Shown here: in pieces, positions 1 through 5,019 of the stretch
How positions within the stretch are numbered: position 1 is the first letter of the stretch
Layout: each line of letters begins with the position of its first letter
NCBI GenBank assembly: GCA_030640595.1
Contig: DAOWJC010000013.1
Location: 1-6,857, forward strand
DNA length: 6,857 nt
Direction of reading: 5' to 3'
Source: Dehalococcoidia bacterium
GTDB taxonomy: Bacteria; Chloroflexota; Dehalococcoidia; Dehalococcoidales; DAOWJC01
The notes under the pieces: model-generated
What the model saw: only the letters and a program-made list of their open reading frames with translations
Told to the model about the DNA's origin: nothing
Databases searched by the model: none
Position numbers and translations under genes: made by a program

Positions 1-1
1 C

Positions 2-274
2 GACCTCAAGAAAGAGGTATTCAAGGTTATTTATCTCAATAGCCAGAACCAGATTATTGACATCACCGACCTCTTTGAAGGGACAATAACCAGCAGCTCT
101 ATCTCCCCCCGCCAGGTTATAGAAAGTGCCATCAAACATAATGCCGCCTCGCTGATTTTTGTCCACAACCACCCTTCTGGCAACCCTGAGCCCAGCACAA
201 ATGATAGGGAGATAACCAGAGACCTGGTCTATGCGGCAAGTATTGTGCAGATTAAGGTCTTCTGCCGAATTTAG
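2..274 (+). pseudogene. radC: RadC-family (JAB/MPN+) protein, 5' fragment cut by the element
   Basis: The frame is open from the left window edge and encodes the central and C-terminal JAB metalloprotease-like domain of RadC (DUF2466). Diagnostic residues are the zinc-binding HNHPSGNPEPS motif and the following Asp (STNDREIT), preceded by the family-typical SPRQVIESAIKHNAAS helix. After Ile-Lys-Val the protein should continue Leu-Asp-His, but it switches to Phe-Cys-Arg-Ile and stops at TAG (272-274). That switch coincides with the 9-bp core at 253-261. The missing C-terminus lies in the same frame at 6182-6358. RadC proteins are common companions of mobile DNA; the historic DNA-repair role is disputed. 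The metal-binding residues remain, so a shortened protein could still fold in part, but the last core strand is lost. The true start lies outside the window. Confidence 0.95.
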
Positions 275-1220
275 CCAGCACTCTTAGTGGGTTATAGCGC
301 TCCTCTTTGGCTCGCAGCTCTTCGAGGTTAAGCGCCGAATACCGGTCGGTCATATCGGTATCGGCGTGGCGCAGGAGCCGACGGCTGGAGTAAGAGTCAA
401 GCCCGGCAATATTACTTATAACCCCCCTGGAGTGGCGCAGGGTGTGTGGTGATGGCCTCACTCCCTCGATACCAGCACGCTGGAAAAGCCGTTTTATGAC
501 TACCTGTATCATTCCGTCGGAGAGGGGCAGTCCCTTGCGCCCACTAAAAATTGGCTCGTCCAGGTGCTTGCCCTTGGCTAGTTTAACCAGACTATCTCTT
601 ATCTCCGGTATCAGGGGCATTGGCTCAGTCCTTTCTTTGCCGTGGACCAAGATGGTGTCCTCACCAATATCAGCCACTGTTAGCCGTCGCACCTCTGACA
701 GGCGCAAGCCTAAGCCAAATAGACAATAGACAAGCCCTTCTTCCCTGTCACCCTGGATGGCGTCAAGCAAGGCGACAGCCTGGGCGATAGTTAAGTGCTG
801 GGGTGGCTTGGCTTTGCCTCTAGTCCTCTTTATCTTCAGCATAGGGTTAGGCAGCCTCAGCCGTGAGCTGGCAAAGCCGTAGAGCTGGCGCAGTAGGCTG
901 TCGATATTGTTGATACCGGTGTTTTCAATGGTGTAGTGCTCCCCCAGGTATTGCTCTATCGGCTCAGGCTCGATAGGCAGCGTGGGATAATGGCGAGCAA
1001 ATGTCCTGAGGTTGAGCTGGTAGCTCTTGAGGGAGATAGGCTTGATATGGGGTCGCTTTGAGGCGAGAAACTTGTCAATAACTTTCAGGGTTGATGTGCC
1101 TGTGGGCTCTATCTCAACGGATGTGATAATAGGGCGAAGAATACGATGGCCTGCTATCAAGTCGTTGAGGGCTTTTATCTGGGGGGTTTCTGGTGGGTTT
1201 ATTGGTTTGGCTGTTGGCAT
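252..1220 (-). CDS. Tyrosine recombinase/integrase (integrated, shortened form)
   Basis: Integrates and excises the element by strand exchange at the radC core site. The 322 residues hold an N-terminal SAM-like/core-binding domain (about 40-135) and a C-terminal catalytic domain. Visible catalytic residues are R173 (GLRLSEVRRL), K195 (VHGKERTE), H259 and R262 (HTLRHSRG), H285 (LLRHADTDM) and nucleophile Y294 (TDRYS). The set is complete, so this form may be active. The start ATG at 1220 has no Shine-Dalgarno sequence and sits almost at the predicted transcription start. The 3' end is unusual: the stop TAA (252-254) uses one radC base plus two core bases. In the circular form the same frame continues 55 codons through attP into 6180-6015. 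The present protein is therefore an integration-shortened version of a predicted 377-aa integrase. The gene overlaps the truncated radC end antisense. Confidence 0.96.
   Translation of the reverse strand: MPTAKPINPPETPQIKALNDLIAGHRILRPIITSVEIEPTGTSTLKVIDKFLASKRPHIKPISLKSYQLNLRTFARHYPTLPIEPEPIEQYLGEHYTIENTGINNIDSLLRQLYGFASSRLRLPNPMLKIKRTRGKAKPPQHLTIAQAVALLDAIQGDREEGLVYCLFGLGLRLSEVRRLTVADIGEDTILVHGKERTEPMPLIPEIRDSLVKLAKGKHLDEPIFSGRKGLPLSDGMIQVVIKRLFQRAGIEGVRPSPHTLRHSRGVISNIAGLDSYSSRRLLRHADTDMTDRYSALNLEELRAKEERYNPLRVLAKFGRRP
253..261 (+). repeat. attL core
   Basis: TAAGGTCTT, identical to 6181-6189, lies exactly where the RadC reading frame departs from its family. It is a 9-bp overlap region for the tyrosine recombinase. 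On the minus strand it encodes the last codons of the integrase (AGA-CCT and most of the TAA stop). Confidence 0.9.
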
Positions 1221-1226
1221 ACCATT

Positions 1227-1255
1227 AAGCTAGCACAGCCAAAATTCCTTGTCAA
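1227..1255 (-). promoter_or_regulatory. Integrase promoter, probably leaderless
   Basis: On the minus strand a perfect TTGACA -35 (1250-1255) is followed after 17 bp by TAGCTT (1227-1232) with an extended TG-n just upstream. Transcription would start about 7 nt past the -10, at or next to the ATG at 1218-1220. No ribosome binding site lies in front of the ATG, which fits a leaderless mRNA. The -35 is embedded in one copy of the decamer GACTTGACAA, which recurs downstream of the operon. Confidence 0.6.
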
Positions 1256-1283
1256 GTCGAACAAATGTCCTACTCTTCTACCC

Positions 1284-1336
1284 CTAAAAAGGCAGAAGGG
1301 CAAACTGATGCCAACAGCCTGCCTTCCCTTCTGCCT
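1284..1336 (-). terminator. Rho-independent terminator of the minus-strand operon
   Basis: Perfect 11-bp inverted repeat AGGCAGAAGGG (1290-1300) and CCCTTCTGCCT (1326-1336). On the minus strand it is followed by TTTT. It lies after the 55-aa gene and just before the integrase promoter, so it insulates int from the operon. Confidence 0.82.
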
Positions 1337-1355
1337 CAAATAAAACGAGTAACCG

Positions 1356-1374
1356 CTAGGGGGAGGTCCCCTAG
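1356..1374 (-). other. Stem-loop after the last operon gene
   Basis: CTAGGGG (1356-1362) and CCCCTAG (1368-1374) form a 7-bp GC-rich stem with a 5-nt loop. It has no T-tract directly after it, so it is more likely an mRNA 3'-end stabiliser or an auxiliary pause upstream of the terminator than a terminator by itself. Confidence 0.5.
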
Positions 1375-1414
1375 TCCCGGTTGTTAAAACTCTATCACGA
1401 TAGCCCCCAGGTTG

Positions 1415-1582
1415 TCAAGTCAGCTTCTCTAGCTTTGTCAAGTCAATCTTGTCCACCGACTTGGCCAGCTCGCAATCGTGACTAGGGAAGCTAAACACTG
1501 GCTTATCTACCAGGAGCTTAAGCTGGCGCTTCTCCTTGTCAATGTCAGCTCTAACTTTACATACTGGACATTGGTATATCAC
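1415..1582 (-). CDS. Small CxxC zinc-binding-like protein (55 aa)
   Basis: I do not recognise a family. The GTG start (1580-1582) overlaps the TGA stop of the 157-aa gene as GTGA, a classic translational-coupling arrangement, and a GGGGAGG ribosome binding site lies about 10 nt upstream. The 55 residues open with YQCPVCK and later have SHDC, so C5, C8, H35 and C37 could bind one zinc. The middle and end are Lys/Leu/Asp rich. The segment C-x2-C-x4-Asp-Ile-Asp resembles the CSRCQTTFDID segment of the 437-aa protein encoded first in the same operon, which suggests a shared metal-binding fold or partner. The stop TGA is at 1415-1417. It is too short for most ORF cut-offs, but start context, coupling and composition all support it. 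Confidence 0.72.
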   Translation of the reverse strand: MIYQCPVCKVRADIDKEKRQLKLLVDKPVFSFPSHDCELAKSVDKIDLTKLEKLT

Positions 1583-2052
1583 AGTCCCATACCCTCCCCA
1601 GCCTTATCAAAAAGTGGCTCAATATAGCGCTCAAAGAAGCCACTCCGGACCAGCATACCAAAACTGTGGACCTGAATTCTACCGGCAACTCCAGCAACCC
1701 AGGCACCGACCATTTCTCTATTGAATTGCTCAAAGTGAGTAAAGTCAGCTCCGAACTCAGGGCGCAGGTGTGCTGGGTCAGCAAAGATAGTCTTGCCGTC
1801 AGAAGTAACCTGGCCGGCTAGGTTGCCCTCTAAGCCAGCACTTACACGATAGCCCAGGAACCACAGGAAGCCAGTCAACCCACTTGGAATAGGATAGGAG
1901 AATCCCTGTGTATCCCCCAGCCCGGCAAAGGTCAATACAAAGGTTAAATAGACAGGCTCAACACCACTAAGTGCCCTCAGGCGCTTGGAAGAGAAGAGGA
2001 GGTTAAATAACGACTTTGGAGAGTCTAGAAAGGCTGGATATAATTGCTCCAT
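1579..2052 (-). CDS. Hypothetical protein (157 aa), third gene of operon
   Basis: Not recognised. The ATG at 2050-2052 overlaps the TAA of the preceding gene by one base (TAATG), so translation is probably coupled; a weak AAAGG lies about 10 nt upstream. The 157-aa protein has few charged residues in its first half. A hydrophobic and aromatic stretch (about 35-75, with YLTFVLTFAGL and LTGFLWFLGYRV) could be one or two weak membrane or buried segments. The second half has HFEQFNREMVGAWVAGVAGRIQ and a C-terminal FFERYIEPLFDKAG. No Cys cluster or catalytic signature is visible. Position in a tightly coupled operon suggests it works with the HTH and CxxC proteins. It could be a small structural or assembly protein of a phage-derived element, but that is a guess. 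Confidence 0.75.
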   Translation of the reverse strand: MEQLYPAFLDSPKSLFNLLFSSKRLRALSGVEPVYLTFVLTFAGLGDTQGFSYPIPSGLTGFLWFLGYRVSAGLEGNLAGQVTSDGKTIFADPAHLRPEFGADFTHFEQFNREMVGAWVAGVAGRIQVHSFGMLVRSGFFERYIEPLFDKAGEGMGL

Positions 2053-2255
2053 TACTTTGCCTTTCGCTTCCTGATAGTCACTCTAGAGACTATCTGCCTT
2101 GGCAAACCACTCCAAATTGTATAATCAGGTGGTGGCATAACCTCAGGCTCTTCTTTAGCTTGCCACCGGACCCCCCAGGCTATCGGTAGTGGTGGCCCCA
2201 CCCAGGGAGGAGCTGGCAGCGCTGGCAGCAAGTCAATGATGCTATCAATTATCAT
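2052..2255 (-). CDS. Proline-rich hypothetical protein (67 aa)
   Basis: Not recognised. Start ATG 2253-2255 with a GGGGGG ribosome binding site 6 nt upstream. The N-terminus is hydrophobic (MIIDSIIDLLPALPAPPW) and Pro/Trp rich, the middle is acidic (KEEPEVMPPPDYTIW), and the C-terminus is strongly basic (RVTIRKRKAK). This layout suits an adaptor or peptide binding a partner rather than an enzyme. It overlaps the next gene by one base, which supports its reality despite the small size. A 120-bp gap with a hairpin separates it from the 437-aa gene upstream. Confidence 0.66.
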   Translation of the reverse strand: MIIDSIIDLLPALPAPPWVGPPLPIAWGVRWQAKEEPEVMPPPDYTIWSGLPRQIVSRVTIRKRKAK

Positions 2256-2332
2256 TCCCTACCCCCCACAAGGTGGCTGGACAGTCTCCACACTCAACCA
2301 GAGGCAACACAGAACCCCTTATTGACTAAGTA

Positions 2333-2363
2333 GCTATCCCTGCCCAGCCTATACCTGGATAGC
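2333..2363 (-). other. Intra-operon stem-loop
   Basis: GCTATCC (2333-2339) and GGATAGC (2357-2363) form a 7-bp stem with a 17-nt loop, 13 nt downstream of the 437-aa stop. No T-tract follows, so an RNA-processing or stability element is more likely than a terminator. The rest of 2256-2375 holds no credible gene. Confidence 0.45.
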
Positions 2364-2375
2364 CCTTTTATTATA

Positions 2376-3689
2376 TCACTCATAGACCTGACTGGCGAAG
2401 TCCCTGTATTGGCAGTCCTGGCATTGAGCATAGGTCCCTTTACTGGCGCAGCCACTAGAAGTCCCGGCATAACAGTCTGGCGCCGGTCCCTGTGGCGCTA
2501 CCTTCAACCCCAGCAGCTCCGACAGGTCTAGCAGAAAACCACACTTCGGATTCGGACAGCTCGCAAATAAGCGCTTGCCTGGCTCTGTGCGCTGCCTCAT
2601 TTCCCTTAGGTCAATATCAAAGGTAGTCTGGCACCGAGAGCATGTCACCAGCTTGCTTTCAGCTTTTAACACTGGTGGCTCCGGCTCACCAGGAGCTGGA
2701 GCCTTACCCGGCTTGCCAGTCCTGACCGAGGTGGCGCCACCTTGCCCCAGCCTTTGACTTACCTTTGCCATTATAACCTGGTAAGTGGAATTCCTTGCCT
2801 CAGCACTGGCCAAGTGTCTGGCATAAGCCTCAGAATCTTCTTCTGTTGGTGGTGTCTGAGTATCCCCACTCCGATAAGCCATAAATTGTTGCGCAGTCAG
2901 AGGGTGCGCAGGGCCTAAAATGAGAGCCTCATACTCAGGAGGACTCAACCCCAAAGACAATGCCATTCCGAGCTCCTTCCCACGCCTGTTATTACTCACG
3001 AAGGAGTCAATCTTGCTGCCAGCATTGATAGCCAAGGTTTCTACCTTGTCAAGTCCCCGGCTAATAAGGTCATAGGAAGTCAGCCCGGTCCGGTTAATGG
3101 AGGCTATCTGCCTCGATAAAAGCTCCATTTGGCCCTGGAAGTGCCTCTCTAATAAGTCCATACCCTGTTGGTGCCTCAGCTCGGTCAGCTCCCTTTCTAC
3201 CCTAGCTGTCTCACTCTTAGCTGCCTCTAACTGAAGGGTCAGCTCCGGTGAGGGAGAAGTAACCATTTTAGCCCTGGTTTCAGTCTCCTTTATCTCAGCT
3301 TCTCGCCTTTTCACTTCCAGGTCAAATACCTTTCGCCTTTCCTGTTTCCGGTCCTCTATTTCGTCCAAAGCAGTTTGAAAGGCGAGCCTTGCCTTTGCCT
3401 CTCTGGCTTCAGCCTCGGCCTCGTCAGCCAAATTGATAGCTCTAATGGTTGCCTCGGCTGGAGGCACTTTACCAGTAACTCTAAGAGTATTGCCCTCACC
3501 GACCCTTTTAGTGGCTCTGGTACTGCTCACAGAGGCTCTGGACACAGGCTTGGCTATGTCCCGTGTGTACTTGCTGGTTGCTCCTACAGATATACCTAGC
3601 TCGCTGGCTATAGCCTCAATAGCCTTGCCCTCTTTGCGAGCCTGCCTTGCCTGCTCTATTATCTCTGGCTTTAATGGTTTCTGTGGCAT
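2376..3689 (-). CDS. HTH / coiled-coil / Cys-rich protein (437 aa), operon lead gene
   Basis: No exact family recognised. Domains in order: an N-terminal helix-turn-helix of the Hin/terminase-small-subunit style (about 8-46, with AIASELGISVGATSKYTRDI); a low-complexity linker; a long Glu/Arg/Lys-rich coiled coil (about 85-200); a mixed region (200-315); a Gly/Pro linker (315-345); a zinc ribbon with C350, C353, C378 and C383; and a second Cys set C406, C414, C423 and C426. This looks like a DNA-binding, oligomeric scaffold or regulator, cytoplasmic and probably zinc dependent. The start ATG 3687-3689 has an AGGGGGG ribosome binding site 5 nt upstream. A promoter with flanking operators and a structured leader precede it. 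It heads an operon with the 67-, 157- and 55-aa genes. A terminase-small-subunit-like or replication-initiation role is possible, but no partner gene supports either. Confidence 0.85.
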   Translation of the reverse strand: MPQKPLKPEIIEQARQARKEGKAIEAIASELGISVGATSKYTRDIAKPVSRASVSSTRATKRVGEGNTLRVTGKVPPAEATIRAINLADEAEAEAREAKARLAFQTALDEIEDRKQERRKVFDLEVKRREAEIKETETRAKMVTSPSPELTLQLEAAKSETARVERELTELRHQQGMDLLERHFQGQMELLSRQIASINRTGLTSYDLISRGLDKVETLAINAGSKIDSFVSNNRRGKELGMALSLGLSPPEYEALILGPAHPLTAQQFMAYRSGDTQTPPTEEDSEAYARHLASAEARNSTYQVIMAKVSQRLGQGGATSVRTGKPGKAPAPGEPEPPVLKAESKLVTCSRCQTTFDIDLREMRQRTEPGKRLFASCPNPKCGFLLDLSELLGLKVAPQGPAPDCYAGTSSGCASKGTYAQCQDCQYRDFASQVYE

Positions 3690-3703
3690 TTTAACCCCCC
3701 TTT

Positions 3704-3738
3704 TGCCTTTAAAGAAGGCAGGTATTACTACCCGCCTT
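3704..3738 (-). promoter_or_regulatory. mRNA leader with two mutually exclusive hairpins
   Basis: In the minus-strand transcript a 10-bp hairpin (3738-3715, one G-U pair) is closed by a GUAA loop of the GNRA type. Its 3' arm ends in TGCCTT, which can instead pair with AAGGCA (3709-3704), giving a second 6-bp hairpin just before the GGGGGG ribosome binding site. The two structures share bases 3715-3720 and cannot coexist. That is the layout of an attenuator or a translation-control leader. Confidence 0.5.
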
Positions 3739-3749
3739 TAGATGATGTT

Positions 3750-3808
3750 GGTGGTGATAATGATGAACTATTATACCTATTTTAGCATATTTCTATCACC
3801 ACCTTCAA
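3750..3808 (-). promoter_or_regulatory. Promoter and paired operator of the 437-aa operon
   Basis: On the minus strand TTGAAG (3803-3808), an 18-bp spacer and TAAAAT (3779-3784) with extended TG-C form a good promoter. A perfect TATAAT (3770-3775) lies just downstream as a second -10. A 10-bp inverted repeat, GGTGGTGATA (3750-3759) and TATCACCACC (3794-3803), brackets both -10 elements. This is a likely operator pair for a repressor, possibly the HTH product itself. Confidence 0.58.
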
Positions 3809-3839
3809 ATAATAATTCATTGGTGCTTACTGGTTAGCT

Positions 3840-4019
3840 CTAGTTTCGACAACGCCATAATAGGATCTCCCACTCAATAGGTGTCACCACATAAAAGTCA
3901 CAATCACCGGCAAGCAACATATCTTCACCCTCAGCCAAGCAATTGTCGTGGTGCCCTTCTTCAATTACTCGCTTTGTTAGTGAGTAAAGAAGCTCACCTG
4001 CTCCGTCAAAGCCATTCAT
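3840..4019 (-). CDS. Acidic hypothetical protein (59 aa) coupled to the RHH gene
   Basis: Not recognised. The ATG (4017-4019) has a strong GGGGGAG ribosome binding site 5 nt upstream, placed inside the 3' end of the RHH gene, and the two frames overlap by 14 bp. The product, MNGFDGAGELLYSLTKRVIE and onward, is acidic, with HHDNC near residue 25 and a C-terminal Trp-rich segment (YVVTPIEWEILLWRCRN). An RHH gene followed by an overlapping small gene is the layout of many type II toxin-antitoxin pairs. However, the protein is short and acidic and matches no toxin fold I know, so a co-regulator or anti-repressor is equally possible. Stop TAG at 3840-3842. Confidence 0.74.
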   Translation of the reverse strand: MNGFDGAGELLYSLTKRVIEEGHHDNCLAEGEDMLLAGDCDFYVVTPIEWEILLWRCRN

Positions 4020-4206
4020 ATCTGCTCCCCCTTTTTATAGTGTTAACAGGTTTTTTGTGATGCGACCTAGTAACCTCACGCTCCAAGACCTGGCGACAGT
4101 ATTCGCATACACTCATACCTAGCTTTTCAGCCCTAGCCCTAATTGTAGTGTAAACGCTATCCGAAACCCTGACCCCAATTACTGTGGTGCTTCTACCTTT
4201 TACCAT
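4006..4206 (-). CDS. Ribbon-helix-helix transcriptional regulator (66 aa)
   Basis: The first 45 residues have the Arc/MetJ/CopG pattern. A short beta strand (TTVIGVRVSD) would insert in the DNA groove as a dimer. Helix 1 (SVYTTIRARAEKLG), a turn (MS) and helix 2 (VCEYCRQVLEREV) follow. The tail is basic (RSHHKKPVNTIKRG). Length fits the family. The ATG (4204-4206) lacks a ribosome binding site and lies about 10 nt after the predicted -10, so the mRNA is near leaderless. It shares an operon with the 59-aa gene. It probably represses itself: TAGTGTWAAC motifs cluster at its start (4206-4238) and also occur inside its own frame (4038-4047, 4146-4155). It probably also acts on the divergent unit through an identical site at 4615-4630. 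An antitoxin role is possible. Confidence 0.86.
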   Translation of the reverse strand: MVKGRSTTVIGVRVSDSVYTTIRARAEKLGMSVCEYCRQVLEREVTRSHHKKPVNTIKRGSRYEWL

Positions 4207-4246
4207 AGTGTTAACAAGTTTACCCCATAGTGTAAACAGGTGTCAA
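4207..4246 (-). promoter_or_regulatory. RHH gene promoter with overlapping operators
   Basis: Minus-strand TTGACA (4241-4246), an 18-bp spacer and TAAACT (4217-4222) give a promoter whose start would fall about 10 nt before the ATG. Two motif copies overlap it: GTGTTAACAAGTTTAC (4208-4223) covers the -10, and AGTGTAAACAGG (4229-4240) covers the spacer up to the -35. The bound protein would block polymerase, so autorepression by the RHH product is the simplest reading. Confidence 0.62.
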
Positions 4247-4489
4247 GCAAGGTGCTGCTGGACCAGCTCGAGTAAAGCACAGTAGGCGTGGAAAAGTGAG
4301 GGTTTTTGTGCTAGTATTAGCTATAGAACTAGCACAAAAATGACACCACCTTTAGCTTTGAAAAAGGGGTCAAATTTGTAATATGGTTGAGGCTGAGAGT
4401 ATTACAAAATTATAGCCAATTTAGCTTTGGAAAGTCTATAAAATTGGCCACACATTAGCCTTGATGTGTGTATAAAATGGAGGTGTAAA
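4247..4489. promoter_or_regulatory. Dyad-rich divergent control region
   Basis: A 243-bp AT-rich gap between divergent units. It holds a perfect 13-bp inverted repeat (4303-4315 and 4328-4340, TTTTTGTGCTAGT type). It also has a 9-bp dyad TTTGTAATA/TATTACAAA (4375-4383, 4400-4408), an 8-bp dyad GCCAATTT/AAATTGGC (4415-4422, 4441-4448) and a 7-bp dyad CACACAT/ATGTGTG (4449-4455, 4464-4470). A 14-bp direct repeat TTTAGCTTTGRAAA occurs at 4351-4364 and 4420-4433. The 13-bp hairpin starts with T's and ends with A's, so it is not a standard terminator. The density of dyads suggests operator sites or an origin. Confidence 0.5.
4464..4487 (+). promoter_or_regulatory. Putative -10 and ribosome binding site for the plus-strand genes
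   Basis: TATAAA (4471-4476) directly follows the ATGTGTG arm of a 7-bp dyad, and no clear -35 is present, so an activator or another sigma factor may be needed. GGAGGTG (4479-4485) lies 4 nt before the ATG at 4490 and is an excellent ribosome binding site. Confidence 0.45.
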
Positions 4490-4588
4490 ATGGAGAAGTT
4501 TGCTAAACAGGCTCTGATAGGGTTTGGTGCCGGTATTGCCATTCTTATAGGAATTGTGTTTCTGGTGAGGTGGTTGTCAGGGTATTAG
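4490..4588 (+). CDS. Single-pass membrane microprotein (32 aa)
   Basis: The 32 residues begin MEKFAKQAL, followed by a hydrophobic Gly/Ile/Leu helix (about 9-26, with GFGAGIAILIGIVFLV), then RWLSGY. One transmembrane segment with a positively charged Arg just after it is clear; the N-terminus carries two Lys. A strong GGAGGTG ribosome binding site and a stop TAG at 4586-4588 support translation. It is too short for usual gene calls. It precedes the 46-aa ORF by 22 bp on the same strand, likely in one transcript. Small phage and element membrane proteins include holin-like, superinfection and toxin peptides; nothing in the sequence selects among them. Confidence 0.66.
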   Translation: MEKFAKQALIGFGAGIAILIGIVFLVRWLSGY

Positions 4589-4610
4589 AGGAGCAATAAC
4601 TGAGGGAGTA

Positions 4611-4751
4611 ATGGGTAAACTTGTTAACACAGCCAACATTCGCCCCTGGTTTAACCCGGCCAACCAGCAGAAGGCGCTAAAGCTGGCGACCAAGGATAGA
4701 GAAGCACCTGGAAGGGGACCCCTCAGCCTACCTAGCAGAGTTTGTCATTAA
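4611..4751 (+). CDS. Small ORF (46 aa), probably frameshifted
   Basis: ATG 4611 has GGGAG 2 nt upstream (close spacing). The first 28 codons (MGKLVNTANIRPWFNPANQQ then KALKLATK) look like protein. After about 4695 this frame turns into Gly/Arg/Pro/Ser-rich low-quality sequence ending at TAA 4749. The +1 frame starting at 4696 reads IEKHLEGDPSAYLAEFV, which looks like a natural continuation. A one-base change near 4695 probably split an older gene. After about 4740 the continuing frame runs opposite the ParB-like fragment and loses sense. Codons 2-7 contain the exact 16-bp RHH operator (4615-4630), so the gene is probably under RHH control. Function unknown. Confidence 0.5.
   Translation: MGKLVNTANIRPWFNPANQQKALKLATKDREAPGRGPLSLPSRVCH
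4615..4630 (+). promoter_or_regulatory. Second copy of the RHH operator
   Basis: GTAAACTTGTTAACAC is the exact reverse complement of 4208-4223 at the RHH promoter. The site is an imperfect palindrome made of two GTWAAC-type halves. It sits within the first codons of the plus-strand ORF, so binding would act as a roadblock or as a DNA-loop partner for the promoter copy 400 bp away. Confidence 0.6.
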
Positions 4752-5019
4752 CCGCTTTCTCCGCCAGCGCCTCCCATGCCTGAGAAGTGGTGAGCCAAGG
4801 AGAAAAAGTGTGCGTTACGCACAAAGGAACAATCTCTTGCAAAATGACCTCTGGCAACGAATCTTTACGCACATAATTTTTCACCTTATCCGATAGCGTA
4901 TAGAATTGAAGTCTGCGAGCGACCCAAGACCGATCCACATTCTTCGCCTTGGCGATCCTCTGCTGAGTCCAACCCAGAGACTTGAGGGAAGTTGAGGAGT
5001 AAGGACAACCAGGAGCTAC
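4732..5019 (-). pseudogene. ParB/KorB-type HTH fragment, truncated at both ends
   Basis: The open frame contains a recognisable ParB-family HTH: GWTQQRIAKAKNVDRSWVAR, then RLQFYTLSDKVKNYVRK and a following helix (DSLPEVILQEIVPL), then SPWLTTSQAWEALAEKAV. In ParB-like proteins the HTH follows an N-terminal nuclease/CTPase-like domain with its own GERR-type motifs. That domain is absent here: the frame reaches a TAA at 5020-5022 without any ATG. The only usable start (GTG 4936-4938) would cut the HTH in half. The 3' end stops abruptly at LC after the last helix. This is best read as a relic of a ParB-like gene joined to unrelated sequence near 4740 and near 5000. Partition or DNA-binding function is presumably lost. 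Confidence 0.66.

Noticed and set aside
442..729. 95-codon open frame on the plus strand
   Set aside because: It lies wholly antisense to the integrase catalytic domain, whose motifs are intact; no ribosome binding site and odd composition.
1557..1784. 75-codon minus-strand frame
   Set aside because: It overlaps the 157-aa gene in another frame and lacks its coupled start; the 157-aa and 55-aa frames explain the region better.
3433..3741. 102-codon plus-strand frame
   Set aside because: Antisense to the HTH and coiled-coil part of the 437-aa gene and crosses that gene's leader and start; composition mirrors the true gene.
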